From JBGAJN01 sp044224905 (GTDB lineage: Bacteria; Verrucomicrobiota; Verrucomicrobiia; Limisphaerales; JBGAJN01): a stretch of DNA of 64,000 nucleotides. Where the stretch lies: the NCBI GenBank assembly GCA_044224905.1, contig JBGAJN010000001.1:186001-250000 (forward strand), written 5' to 3'. Position numbers and translations under genes: made by a program. The notes beneath the pieces are model-generated. The model had not been told where the DNA came from and ran no database searches. It saw only the letters and a list, made by a program, of their open reading frames with translations. Shown in pieces: positions 1 to 8,316 of the stretch. Within the stretch, counting starts at the first letter, position 1. The number at the start of each line of letters is the position of its first letter.

Positions 1-2202
1 GAGTTGCGGGACGTTGACCGTGAACGTGGAGAACACGCCGCCGAGTCCCGGCGTCTGGTAACTCTTTCCGATGATCCCTTGCAGATTCTGGAACAACGCG
101 TCGTAGCCGAGATCGGCGCGGTCCTCGACGAAGAGTTTGAATCCGCCAATCGTGCCGAGTCCATTCACCGGTGGCGGCATCACCGCGAGCACGAACGCAT
201 CCTGAATCGCGCCGAACTCCTGATTGAGCGCGGCGGCGATGGCGGGCCCACTGAGGTTCGCGCCATGCCGTTGGTCGAATGGTTTGAGGCCGAAGAACAC
301 GATTCCGGCATTGGGCGCGACGCTGAAGCCGCTGATGCTCAAGCCGGGAAACGCGATGGCGTCCTGCACGCCCGGATGCTTGAGTCCGATTTCCGACATG
401 CGCCGGATGACGGCCTCAGAACGATCGAGGGACGACGCGTCGGGCAATTGCGCGAAGGCGACGAGGTATTGCTTGTCCTGAGTGGGCACGAAGCCAGTGG
501 GGACTTTGTTGAAACTCCAGCCCGTGAGGCAAACCAGGCCGACGTAAAGGACGAGCGCGATGACGCTCTTGCGAATCGTGCTTGCAACGCCGGCGGAATA
601 TTTTTTGCCAGACCATTCGAAGAGACGATTGAACGGCCGGAAGAACCAGCCGAACATTTTGTCCATCGTGCGCCACAACCAGTCCTTCGGTGCGTGGTGA
701 TCTTTCAAGAGCACGGCGCTCAACGCGGGTGACAAGGTCAGCGAATTGAATGCCGAGATCACGGTCGAGATCGCGATGGTGATCGCGAACTGTTTGTAGA
801 ACTGGCCGGTCAATCCGCTGATGAACGCCGTCGGGATGAACACCGCGCAGAGCACGAGCGCCGTAGCGATGATGGGGCCGGTCACTTCGTTCATCGCACG
901 CTTCGTGGCGTCCACGGCGGACAGGCCGAGCGCGATGTTGCGTTCCACGTTTTCGACGACGACGATCGCGTCGTCCACGACGATGCCGATGGCGAGCACG
1001 AGGCCGAATAGCGAGAGCGCGTTGATACTGAAACCAAACGCGTGCATCACGGCGAACGTGCCAACGAGCGACACCGGAACCGCCGCGAGCGGAATGATCG
1101 ACGCGCGCCACGTCTGGAGGAACAGGATGACCACGATGACGACCAGCAGGACGGCTTCGAAGAGCGTCGTGACAACCGCCTTGATGGAGTTGCGCACGAA
1201 GACGGTTGGGTCATAGACCACCGAGTAGTCGATGCCTTCGGGGAAATTTTTCTTCACTTCCTCCATCGCGTGACGAACGTCGTCGGAGAGTTGAATGGCG
1301 TTGGCGCCGGGTGATTGAAAGATCGGGAGCGCGACGGCCCGACGATTGTTTAGCAACGAACGTAGCGAATAGCCGGAAGCTCCGAGCTCCAGGCGGGCGA
1401 CGTCTTTGAGCAGCGTCTTCTCTCCGCGTTCGCCGGTCTTGACGATGATCTGGCCGAACTCGCCTTCGTCGATCAATCGGCCCTTGGCGTTAATCTGGAG
1501 TTCGTAATCGACCGGCCGACCGACGGGCTGGCGACCAATTCCGCCGGCGGCGACTTGCACGTTCTGTTCGCGAATGGCGTTGATGACGTCGCTCGCGGTG
1601 AGGCCTTTAGCGGCGACTTTGTTCGGATCGAGCCATACGCGCATGGCGTAATCGCCGGAGCCGAAGAGTTGCACGGAGCCCACGCCGGGAATGCGCGCGA
1701 GCACGTCCTTCACCTGCAAGCTGGCGTAGTTGCGGACGTAGATTTCGTCGTAGCGATCGTTCGGCGAGAACAAGTGCACGACCATCGTGAGATCAGGCGA
1801 TTGCTTCGTCGTCGTGACGCCGAGGCGGCGAACTTCTTCCGGCAATTTCGGCAACGCCTGTGAGACGCGGTTCTGCACTTGGACCTGCGCCTTGTCGATG
1901 TCGGTGCCGAGTTTGAACGTCACGGTGAGCGTCATCACGCCATCGCTCGTGGCCTGCGAGAACATGTAGAGCGAGTTCTCGACGCCGTTGACCGCCTGTT
2001 CGAGCGGCGCGGCAACGGTCTCGGCGATCGTCTTGGGATTCGCGCCCGGATACGTCGCCATCACGACGATCGTGGGCGGGACGACTTCTGGATATTCGCT
2101 GATGGGCAATCGCCACATGGCGATGAAGCCGATCAGGAAAATCAGGATCGACAGCACGCCGGCGAAGATCGGGCGTTTGATGAAGAAGTGGGAAAAGTTC
2201 AT
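1..2202 (-). CDS. RND efflux pump inner-membrane permease (AcrB/HAE1 family), 3' truncated
   Basis: The frame is open from an ATG at 2202 to the window edge (734 codons of a usual ~1050), so the C-terminal part is missing. The protein begins MNFSHFFIKRPIFAGV, the normal RND N-terminus running into TM1, followed by a large periplasmic domain. A TM4 block reads GIVVDDAIVVVENVERN near residues 400-415 and supplies the paired Asp of the proton relay. RND pumps are trimeric inner-membrane proton antiporters that export hydrophobic or amphipathic compounds through an adaptor and an outer-membrane channel. The gene is last in a minus-strand operon, 57 bp after its adaptor. The outer-membrane partner is not in the window. 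Confidence 0.95.
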   Translation of the reverse strand, partial: MNFSHFFIKRPIFAGVLSILIFLIGFIAMWRLPISEYPEVVPPTIVVMATYPGANPKTIAETVAAPLEQAVNGVENSLYMFSQATSDGVMTLTVTFKLGTDIDKAQVQVQNRVSQALPKLPEEVRRLGVTTTKQSPDLTMVVHLFSPNDRYDEIYVRNYASLQVKDVLARIPGVGSVQLFGSGDYAMRVWLDPNKVAAKGLTASDVINAIREQNVQVAAGGIGRQPVGRPVDYELQINAKGRLIDEGEFGQIIVKTGERGEKTLLKDVARLELGASGYSLRSLLNNRRAVALPIFQSPGANAIQLSDDVRHAMEEVKKNFPEGIDYSVVYDPTVFVRNSIKAVVTTLFEAVLLVVIVVILFLQTWRASIIPLAAVPVSLVGTFAVMHAFGFSINALSLFGLVLAIGIVVDDAIVVVENVERNIALGLSAVDATKRAMNEVTGPIIATALVLCAVFIPTAFISGLTGQFYKQFAITIAISTVISAFNSLTLSPALSAVLLKDHHAPKDWLWRTMDKMFGWFFRPFNRLFEWSGKKYSAGVASTIRKSVIALVLYVGLVCLTGWSFNKVPTGFVPTQDKQYLVAFAQLPDASSLDRSEAVIRRMSEIGLKHPGVQDAIAFPGLSISGFSVAPNAGIVFFGLKPFDQRHGANLSGPAIAAALNQEFGAIQDAFVLAVMPPPVNGLGTIGGFKLFVEDRADLGYDALFQNLQGIIGKSYQTPGLGGVFSTFTVNVPQL

Positions 2203-2259
2203 GGCAAGGGTTGCTTCGTGGGCGCGGAACCTCCGCGCAAGACCACAAGCGTTGGCGCG

Positions 2260-3411
2260 TTATTTCTTGGCGACTTTCGTTTCGCTTTCGGCGGCGGCGA
2301 CTTCCTTCTGCGGCGTCACGGGCATACCGGGACGAACGCGCTGGAGGCCGTTGACGACAACTTGTTCGCCGGGTTGCAAGCCTTCGCGAATCACGCGCTT
2401 GCCTTCAACCACGGGGCCGATTTTCACCGGACGATATTCGACCGTGTTCGTCGCGGAGAGCGTGAGCACGAACTTCTGGCTTTGATCGGTGCCGATGGCG
2501 CGGTCGCTGACGAGCAACGTGGGCTTGCGCTCGCTACCCGGGACGCGCACCCGCGCGAAGAGTCCGGGGAGCAAACGGCCGTCGCGATTCGGAAACACGG
2601 TGCGCAAGAGAATGCTTCCCGTGGCTGGATCGAGACGGTTGTCGAAGGATTCGATGAAGCCCTGATGGGGAAAGCCATCCTCGTCGGCCAAACCCATTTC
2701 GACCGCAACGCGACCGTCGCCGTTCGTGATCTTCTCCTGCAGATGTTGGAACTTCAGCAGTGTCGCCTCGTCGACATCCGCGTAAGCGTAAATCGGATCG
2801 ACGGAAACAATCGTCGTCAGCACGGTGTTCATGCCGGGACCGCCGCTGATGTAATTGCCGACGGTCATCCACGCACGACTGACGCGGCCGTCGATCGGCG
2901 CGCGAACCTCGGTAAATTCCAGGTCGAGTTTCGCGGTGTCGTTTGCCGCTTTCGCCGCAGCCAGACCGCCACGGGCTTCGGAGAGCTTGGAGTTGCGTTG
3001 CTCCGATTCCTCGATGGAGATCGCCTTTTCCAACAGCAATTCCTTCGCGCGATTAGCTTCGCGTTCGGCAGTGTTCAGCTTCGACTGCGCACGCACGAGC
3101 TCGGCGGCAGTGCGATCAAACTCGGCTTGATGCCAGCGAGGATCGATCACGAAGAGCACGTCGCCCTTCTTGACGAGCTGGCCGGACTGGAAACGAACTT
3201 CGCGAATATGCCCACTCACCCGTGGGCGTACTTCGACCGTTTCCACGGCGTCGAGACGGCCGGTGAATTCGTTGTATTCCACAAGCTCACGTTGCTCAAC
3301 GGGTGCGACGGTGACAGCGGGTGGCGGGGGCATCGGGGCAACGGCGTGCGGCTTGCAACCGCCCGCGATCAAAGCTGCGGAAGCCGCCGCGAGGATGAAT
3401 ATCGGTTTCAT
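2260..3411 (-). CDS. RND efflux periplasmic adaptor (membrane fusion protein, AcrA family)
   Basis: 383 residues from the ATG at 3411. The N-terminus is a lipoprotein-like signal ending AGGC (Cys near residue 19; the -3 residue is Ala rather than the common Leu). Then come a first lipoyl half with VRPRVSGHIREV, an alpha-helical hairpin (roughly residues 90-160), the second lipoyl half (EVRAPIDGRVSRAW) and beta-barrel domains. It bridges the RND pump and the outer-membrane channel. A longer frame reaches 3450 but would overlap the nitroreductase stop and put residues before the signal peptide, so 3411 is preferred. No Shine-Dalgarno is obvious. It sits 35 bp after the nitroreductase gene and 57 bp before the pump gene. 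Confidence 0.93.
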   Translation of the reverse strand: MKPIFILAAASAALIAGGCKPHAVAPMPPPPAVTVAPVEQRELVEYNEFTGRLDAVETVEVRPRVSGHIREVRFQSGQLVKKGDVLFVIDPRWHQAEFDRTAAELVRAQSKLNTAEREANRAKELLLEKAISIEESEQRNSKLSEARGGLAAAKAANDTAKLDLEFTEVRAPIDGRVSRAWMTVGNYISGGPGMNTVLTTIVSVDPIYAYADVDEATLLKFQHLQEKITNGDGRVAVEMGLADEDGFPHQGFIESFDNRLDPATGSILLRTVFPNRDGRLLPGLFARVRVPGSERKPTLLVSDRAIGTDQSQKFVLTLSATNTVEYRPVKIGPVVEGKRVIREGLQPGEQVVVNGLQRVRPGMPVTPQKEVAAAESETKVAKK

Positions 3412-3446
3412 GGTGGTGAAGATTTTTGAGATGGCGGCGGTGCAAC

Positions 3447-4100
3447 TCATTCTACGCGGCTGATCACTTGCTCGGCGGGGAACCGAACTTTGGCCATGCC
3501 GGCATACTTGTCATCCGCAGCGCGGTAACCGGCAGGGCAGGCGGCGACGGTTGCGTAGCCTTCTTTGTCGAGGCCGAGAATCTCGTCATAACGCGCGGGC
3601 TCGAGGCCTTCCATCGGGCAGGCGTCGATTCCCAGCAATGCGGCTCCAGCCATAAACTGGCCGAGCGCGATGTAAACCTGACGCGTCGCCCATGCGTTCG
3701 CGTCCAGTTCGGGATTCGCAAGAAAGCCGAGCAGCATGTTCTTGAAACCGTCGAGTGATTCCATCGGGACGTTGCGCACCTCCACTATGCGTTTCATGTA
3801 GCGCTCAACATCGGCCGCACCCAGCCCGCGCTTGACGGCGAACACAACGAGGTGCGAGGCGTCGGCGACCTGACGTTGGTTCCAGGAAACGGGCACCAAC
3901 TTTTCGCGAATGGCGGGATTGCTGACGACGATGAAGCGCCACGGTTGCAAACCGAAGGACGATGGCGCGAGCACCAGCGTCTCTTCCAAAGCCCGCCAAG
4001 TGGCCGCAGGAATCTTCTTGGCGGGATCGAACTTCTTCGTGGCGCAGCGCCAGCGGAGTTGGGTAAGGAGCGTTTCAGCGGGAATCGGATGCGTTGTCAT
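3447..4100 (-). CDS. Nitroreductase-family NAD(P)H-dependent FMN oxidoreductase
   Basis: 217 residues from the ATG at 4100 (an upstream in-frame ATG at 4118 is possible). The early RRxxxKF-type segment (RWRCATKKFDP), LAPSSFGLQPWRFIVV and the later GIDACPMEG/GLDKEGYATVAACPAGYR blocks are typical of the FMN-binding nitroreductase fold of the NfsB type. Family members reduce quinones and nitro compounds by two-electron transfer, usually as cytosolic homodimers. Its place between a TetR regulator and an RND pump suggests a role in handling the same toxic electrophile or quinone that induces the operon; this is inferred from context. Confidence 0.9.
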   Translation of the reverse strand: MTTHPIPAETLLTQLRWRCATKKFDPAKKIPAATWRALEETLVLAPSSFGLQPWRFIVVSNPAIREKLVPVSWNQRQVADASHLVVFAVKRGLGAADVERYMKRIVEVRNVPMESLDGFKNMLLGFLANPELDANAWATRQVYIALGQFMAGAALLGIDACPMEGLEPARYDEILGLDKEGYATVAACPAGYRAADDKYAGMAKVRFPAEQVISRVE

Positions 4101-4146
4101 GGTCAGTTTCAGGTTCAAGTTTTGAATGTTTCAGTGGGGACAGTCT

Positions 4147-4494
4147 TCAGGCGGCAAACGAAATTGCAGATGGCTCGCGAAGTTGGCTTTGGCGGACGAA
4201 CCACACGGTAGCTTCCGCGATTTTCTCGTCAGCCAGCGCAGGCAGAAACAGCCGCGGAAATGGCGTTAACGCGGCCAATGACCAAGCGTCGGCCATAGCG
4301 CGATCGAATAGAGCACTGGGCAGTTTGCCGTTCAACTCGATCGCCAACTTTTCGGTGAAGTCTTTCCGAAACGCTTCAAGCGAGTCCCATTCGCGCGGCG
4401 GCAGGGCGCTGGGCGCAAGGCGGATGAAATTCAACGGCTGCGGAGCGATGTCTTCGCTCCAGAGCACCGGCAGATGTTTTCTGGAGTTTTTCAT
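4147..4494 (-). CDS. Hypothetical protein in the TetR-RND operon
   Basis: 115 residues if translation starts at the ATG at 4494 (MKNSRKH...); the frame stays open to 4524. I do not recognise a family. The sequence is soluble and mixed alpha/beta in appearance, with several Pro-rich turns, a Trp-containing N-terminal third, and no cysteines, signal peptide or membrane segment. It lies in the same direction between the TetR gene (41 bp upstream) and the nitroreductase gene (46 bp downstream), so it is probably co-transcribed. Codon use matches its neighbours and the antisense frames look like shadows. Confidence 0.6.
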   Translation of the reverse strand: MKNSRKHLPVLWSEDIAPQPLNFIRLAPSALPPREWDSLEAFRKDFTEKLAIELNGKLPSALFDRAMADAWSLAALTPFPRLFLPALADEKIAEATVWFVRQSQLREPSAISFAA

Positions 4495-4510
4495 GGTGGT
4501 GATGATGTGT

Positions 4511-4547
4511 AACTGACTAGTCAACTATTGTGTGGTTAAAGTAACCA
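4511..4547. promoter_or_regulatory. Two short inverted repeats after the TetR gene
   Basis: Positions 4511-4526 read AACTGACTAGTCAACT, with a perfect 10-bp palindrome TGACTAGTCA at the centre. Read on the minus strand it contains GTTGAC, the half-site of the large palindrome at 5615-5634. Next to it, 4533-4547 is a 6-bp inverted repeat, TGGTTA-AAG-TAACCA, which overlaps the TetR stop codon. Together they could be a second regulator site or a weak intercistronic signal inside the operon. The spacing of the half-sites differs from the upstream operator, so binding by the same TetR protein is only a possibility. Confidence 0.35.
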
Positions 4548-5204
4548 AACCGATTCCCCCAGCGGGGCAGTTGATTGCTCGGTTGCGACTACTTTAGCCG
4601 CGACGACTTCCGCCCGGGCGCCAATCACGCGCATGATAGCTGGCTCAATGTCGCGAAGAATCTCCACGTCGTTCAGAATTTTGGCCAAGAATAAGAAACC
4701 GAGCAGGCACGCCGACAAATTGCGTGCGGCCACGGCGGCATCGCTGATATCGATCAGCCCTTCGCGTTGAGCGTCGATCAGGGCGGACTCGATATACTTG
4801 CAGTTGCGCAAAAAGATCTCCTGAGCTTTACCGCGAAGCTTCTCTTCTTGGGCGCAGATTTCCGAGCCCACCGATCCAAATGGACAACCCAGCACGTGCC
4901 CGCACTTGTTCGCCATCGCCTTTTGGTCTTCGTAAATGAACCGACAAAGCTGCGAGATCCGCTCCAGCGGCGGCACCTGCGGCGAGAAGATGCGGTCGTA
5001 GCCCGAACGCTTCTGTTGCCAGAATTCCTCGTACGCCTCCAACGCCAGATCGACCTTGGACGGGAAGAAATGGTAAAAACTTCCTTTGTTTACGCCCGCG
5101 CGCTCGCAGATCTGATCCACACTGACGCCGTTGTAGCTGTTGTTCCAAATCAGCTCAAAGGCGATGGCGAGGAGCTTCTCTTTTGCGTCGCTAGTTCTTC
5201 CCAT
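4536..5204 (-). CDS. TetR/AcrR-family transcriptional regulator
   Basis: 222 residues. The N-terminal TetR DNA-binding domain contains the recognition-helix sequence AGVNKGSFYHFFPSK (about residues 37-51), preceded by NSYNGVSVDQICER. The C-terminal helical ligand domain contains several cysteines (for example LGCPFGS and AQEEK nearby), possibly relevant to sensing reactive electrophiles. TetR proteins bind palindromic operators as dimers and release on ligand binding. It lies second in the operon after thioredoxin; the perfect palindrome upstream of that gene is the obvious candidate operator, giving autoregulation of the whole efflux operon. Confidence 0.93.
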   Translation of the reverse strand: MGRTSDAKEKLLAIAFELIWNNSYNGVSVDQICERAGVNKGSFYHFFPSKVDLALEAYEEFWQQKRSGYDRIFSPQVPPLERISQLCRFIYEDQKAMANKCGHVLGCPFGSVGSEICAQEEKLRGKAQEIFLRNCKYIESALIDAQREGLIDISDAAVAARNLSACLLGFLFLAKILNDVEILRDIEPAIMRVIGARAEVVAAKVVATEQSTAPLGESVWLL

Positions 5205-5222
5205 ACGGTAGATTGGTTGAGG

Positions 5223-5576
5223 TTAGTTAAGGTGCGCTGCGAGCTTGGCCGCGAGCACCTTCTTCGAGGTGAGCCCGGTAATGCGTTCGACTACCACGCC
5301 GTTCTTGAAGACCAGCAAGGCTGGAATGCCGCTGATATTCAAGCGTGTGAGGGTTGCTGGATTCTCGTCTACGTTCATCTTGGCGACAATTGCGCGCCCA
5401 GCGAAATCGCCGGCGAGCTCTTCGATAACCGGCGCAATCATTCGGCACGGCCCGCACCAAGGCGCCCAAAAATCCACCAGCACAGGTTGAGAAGATTGCA
5501 GTACGGCGGTGGCAAAGGAGCCGTCGGTCACGGCAACGCTGGCCTGAGGAGAGTTGGTTTCAACGTTCGTATTCAT
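5223..5576 (-). CDS. Thioredoxin
   Basis: 117 residues from the ATG at 5576. The redox site WCGPC lies in the segment WAPWCGPCRMIAPVIEE, followed by the conserved cis-Pro loop (ISGIPALLVFKNG). Length and motif order are those of classical thioredoxin, a cytosolic dithiol reductant. The frame extends to 5675, but that extension would run through the palindromic operator, so 5576 is chosen. It is the first gene of the TetR-regulated operon, 18 bp ahead of the TetR gene, which suggests an inducible thioredoxin used with the nitroreductase under electrophile or oxidative stress. Confidence 0.93.
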   Translation of the reverse strand: MNTNVETNSPQASVAVTDGSFATAVLQSSQPVLVDFWAPWCGPCRMIAPVIEELAGDFAGRAIVAKMNVDENPATLTRLNISGIPALLVFKNGVVVERITGLTSKKVLAAKLAAHLN

Positions 5577-5603
5577 ATGCTCAGTCTTTCTTTTCGTTGG
5601 GCG

Positions 5604-5634
5604 AATGTGCCGCCAGTTGACCGATCGGTCAACT
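5604..5634 (-). promoter_or_regulatory. Palindromic TetR-type operator overlapping a putative promoter
   Basis: Positions 5615-5634 are a perfect 20-bp palindrome, AGTTGACCGATCGGTCAACT, about 40 bp upstream of the thioredoxin start. On the minus strand the TTGACC within it (5627-5632) could serve as a -35 element, with a weak -10 CACATT (5604-5609) at 17-bp spacing, so repressor binding would block RNA polymerase. The GACCG/CGGTC arms match the general form of TetR/AcrR operators. Assignment to the TetR protein encoded two genes along is inferred from adjacency. Confidence 0.72.
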
Positions 5635-5809
5635 AATATTTTTCCAGAGCCGAAAGCGCTCGCGGAACGAGTCATTCACCGATGGCGGAGAGCGGGAGTT
5701 CGAGGAGCTTGCCGATTCGCGAAACCGTGCCACCGGACGTAAGCGACAAGGCGATTTTTCGCGTGCAATCCCATTGAGCAAGGCGTAAAAACCAACCCAC
5801 AGAACAACT

Positions 5810-6223
5810 ATGAACACCAAATTCATCCTCACTCTCGGCCTCTCCGCTGCATTCGCCACGGCAGCGTTCGCGGGACTCGATCTCGGCGACGCCTCCAAAC
5901 TCCCGCCCGCTTCCAAGCAAGCTGGTGTGACTTACGCCAAGGACATTAAGCCAATCTTCGAAAAATCCTGCGTCAAGTGCCACAGCGGCGAGAAGCCCAA
6001 AGGCAAATACAGCATGGAATCCCTCGCCTCCATCCTCAAAGGCGGCAAAGAAGGCGTCAGCGTGGTCGCCGGCAACAGCGCCAAGAGCGCGCTCGTTCAC
6101 TGGTCCGCCGACCTCGTGGCTGACTCCGAAATGCCCCCGAAGGACAAGCGCGACAAGTATCCTGCGCTCACGAAGGACCAAGTCGGCCTAGTCCGTGCGT
6201 GGATTGATCAAGGCGCGAAGTAA
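5810..6223 (+). CDS. Secreted single-haem cytochrome c (planctomycete/verrucomicrobial type)
   Basis: 137 residues. A Sec signal peptide (about residues 1-21, ending AAFA) is followed by VTYAKDIKPIFEKSCVKCHSGEKPKG, with the haem site CVKCH near residues 58-62. Downstream are EMPPKD, supplying the distal Met ligand, and the terminal helix VGLVRAWIDQGAK. The domain matches the PSCyt1-type cytochrome c often fused to DUF1549/DUF1553 proteins, but here it stands alone. It would be a periplasmic electron carrier; partners are not evident, since the next gene is an unrelated dus. An intrinsic terminator follows. Confidence 0.9.
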   Translation: MNTKFILTLGLSAAFATAAFAGLDLGDASKLPPASKQAGVTYAKDIKPIFEKSCVKCHSGEKPKGKYSMESLASILKGGKEGVSVVAGNSAKSALVHWSADLVADSEMPPKDKRDKYPALTKDQVGLVRAWIDQGAK

Positions 6224-6244
6224 TTCGCCGTAGTTTTCGCGAAA

Positions 6245-6276
6245 CGCCTCCGGGAAACCGGAGGCGTTTTTATTTT
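6245..6276 (+). terminator. Intrinsic terminator after cytochrome c gene
   Basis: Perfect 9-bp stem CGCCTCCGG / CCGGAGGCG with a GAAA tetraloop, followed by TTTTTATTTT. It starts 22 bp after the cytochrome stop codon. Confidence 0.92.
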
Positions 6277-6330
6277 ACCGACGTGGATTCGTTCCTTCCG
6301 CAAAACGCACCGTCATGCTTTAGTTAGCGC

Positions 6331-7434
6331 GTGCGCATCGGTTCGTTAACGCTCGGTTCCAATCTGTTTCTCTCGCCGCTGGCGGGTTACACCAACCTGC
6401 CTTTCCGGCTGACGTTGCGCGAGCTGGGCGGACTTGATCTCGCGACCACCGACCTCGTCAACGCGCGCTCGTTGATCGAGAAGAATCCCAAGGCTTTCAA
6501 GTTGATCGAAACCAACGCCGCGGATCGACCGCTGGCGGTGCAGTTGTTCGGCTCGGTGCCGGAAGAAATGCGCGACGCGGCGGCGTATCTCGAATCGATT
6601 GGCATCGCCTCGATCGACATCAACATGGGCTGCCCCGTGCGCAAGGTGTGCAAGGTCGGCGGCGGCTCCGCAATGATGACCGAACTCGATAAGACCGCCG
6701 CGCTGGTGAAAGGCATGGTGGACGCGGTTAAAATCCCGGTGACCGCGAAAATGCGCCTCGGCTGGGACGATGCGAACCTCACCGCGCCCGACCTCGCCCG
6801 CGCGTTGGAGGACGTCGGCATCAGCGCGATCTTCGTGCACGGTCGGACGCGTGAACAGGGCTTCGGCGGCACCGTAAAACTCGCGGGCATCCGCGCGGTG
6901 GTATCGGCGGTGAAAAGCATTCCGGTCATTGGCAACGGAGACGTCACCACGCCGCAAGCGGCGAAGAAGATGTTCGATGAAACGGGCTGCGCCGGCGTGA
7001 GCATCGGCCGCGGCGCGTTCTATAATCCTTGGATCTTTCTGCACGCACGGCACTACGTCCAAACGGGTGAGTTGTTACCCGATCCAGCGTTTGAAGAGCG
7101 CATTCGCGTGATGTGCCGGCACCTGGACTTGATGGTCGAAGTGTTCGGCGAAGCGCATGGTTGCCGGATGTTTCGGAAGGTCGCGCCGTGGTACGCGAAG
7201 CGGTTCGGTCCCTCGAATGAATTCACCAAACGCGTCGTGCTGGTTTCGTCGCGGGCGGAGTTCCTCGAAATCCTGGACGACTATCTTCGCTGGCGGGTGC
7301 AATTTCTCGACGACAACGGAGTGTTGCGTCCGCAATACCAGCCCGCACCGCTCGTGGCGTCGTTCATGCAGGAGCCCGCCGTGGCGCAGCGCACGCAGAT
7401 CCCGGTGCCTAAAGGACCGGTAGAAGTGTGGTAA
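6331..7434 (+). CDS. dus: tRNA-dihydrouridine synthase
   Basis: 367 residues from a GTG at 6331. The TIM-barrel start (SLTLGSNLFLSPLAGYTNLPFR), the active-site block DINMGCPVRKVCKVGGGSAMM with the catalytic Cys, the phosphate-binding VHGRTREQGF and GNGDVTTPQAA, and GVSIGRGAFYNPWIF are all present in order. Dus enzymes reduce specific uridines in tRNA with FMN and NADPH. The extra C-terminal residues form the usual helical recognition domain and a Pro-rich tail. It is preceded by a terminator and appears monocistronic. Confidence 0.95.
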   Translation: MRIGSLTLGSNLFLSPLAGYTNLPFRLTLRELGGLDLATTDLVNARSLIEKNPKAFKLIETNAADRPLAVQLFGSVPEEMRDAAAYLESIGIASIDINMGCPVRKVCKVGGGSAMMTELDKTAALVKGMVDAVKIPVTAKMRLGWDDANLTAPDLARALEDVGISAIFVHGRTREQGFGGTVKLAGIRAVVSAVKSIPVIGNGDVTTPQAAKKMFDETGCAGVSIGRGAFYNPWIFLHARHYVQTGELLPDPAFEERIRVMCRHLDLMVEVFGEAHGCRMFRKVAPWYAKRFGPSNEFTKRVVLVSSRAEFLEILDDYLRWRVQFLDDNGVLRPQYQPAPLVASFMQEPAVAQRTQIPVPKGPVEVW

Positions 7435-7467
7435 GAAGGGGGCGGCGGCGAGATCCGGACGGCCGAA

Positions 7468-7920
7468 TTACGGCTTCACCGTAATCTTCGACCAGCTCAT
7501 TCCGTGCTTCTCGGCATACGAAGCGAAGACGCGTTCGTGAGCCATCAGTACCGCACGCACCACAGAGGAGTCATCGGCGTGGCCAAGTTCGCCCTTCGTG
7601 TCGGGAATCAGATCGAATTGCCGATGCGCGTAAATTAGAGCGAACACCGACTCGGCGACCACGACGAACGGGATTTCGTCACCCTGACCTTCGGCGAAAT
7701 CTTCCACCACGTCCGCGAGGAATTCGAGTTGATCAACCAGATGCGGGAACTTCGGCGCATTGATCTGGGCGAACTCAATCTTCAGGAACGGCAATTTCTT
7801 ATGCACGTTCCGGAGGACGTTATAGTTCACGGACGACGCGCCGTGCTGTACGAATTGAACGATTTCCGGCATGGATAAATTCTGCGCGGGGTTCCCATCC
7901 AACTCAAGCAAAGAACGCAA
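7468..7920 (-). CDS. DUF1232 (YkvA-like) domain protein
   Basis: 150 residues. The C-terminal part contains ALIYAHRQFDLIPDTKGELGHADDSSVV, close to the DUF1232 signature (xLIxPxDLIPDxxPxxGxxDD). The N-terminal half is predicted soluble alpha-helical, with no signal peptide. DUF1232 proteins are small, widespread and without a settled function. The gene converges on dus with a short gap and is divergent from the small gene at 7981. An internal ATG (7872) is an alternative start. Confidence 0.7.
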   Translation of the reverse strand: MRSLLELDGNPAQNLSMPEIVQFVQHGASSVNYNVLRNVHKKLPFLKIEFAQINAPKFPHLVDQLEFLADVVEDFAEGQGDEIPFVVVAESVFALIYAHRQFDLIPDTKGELGHADDSSVVRAVLMAHERVFASYAEKHGMSWSKITVKP

Positions 7921-7980
7921 CCCTCAAGAAAAGCCCTCCAAATCCGATGCTAAATCCGTTGGGACATCGTTGAATCTCGA

Positions 7981-8283
7981 ATGATCGCGATCAATAGCAA
8001 CTGCAGTCGCGTGGACGCTGTGAAGGCTTCAGCCAATCAGCTGAAGATTCAATTTGCCCAGACGCAGAGGACCGGCGAGCCCAACGACAAGCAGCGCAAG
8101 CTCGACGGCGAGTTGCAGAGCCTCGACGCGGAGATAAAAACCGGCGACGCCAAGAAGGCGGAGCAAGCGCTCGCCGCGGTGCGCAGCGCCGCCGACAATC
8201 TTCAATCTGCCTCGGAAAACGCTTCCCCATCCAAAAGTCCGAATCGGGATGAACGTTCCTTAAGGTTGGACGTTTACGCGTAA
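7981..8283 (+). CDS. Hypothetical small helical protein
   Basis: 100 residues. The central region is strongly helical and charged (DAKKAEQALAAVRSAADNLQ), with an N-terminal segment MIAINSNCSRVDAVKAS that may position a Cys near residue 8. I recognise no family; there is no signal peptide or membrane segment. It lies divergent from the DUF1232 gene and converges on dinG. Codon choice is host-like but the gene is short, so it could be a fortuitous frame. Confidence 0.5.
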   Translation: MIAINSNCSRVDAVKASANQLKIQFAQTQRTGEPNDKQRKLDGELQSLDAEIKTGDAKKAEQALAAVRSAADNLQSASENASPSKSPNRDERSLRLDVYA

Positions 8284-8316
8284 GCGCGCTCGCCCGCTTC
8301 GACTTCTCGACTTCGC

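Noticed and set aside
1879..3429. Long plus-strand open frame opposite the RND adaptor
   Set aside because: It is the antisense shadow of the adaptor and pump genes in GC-rich DNA and shows no family character.
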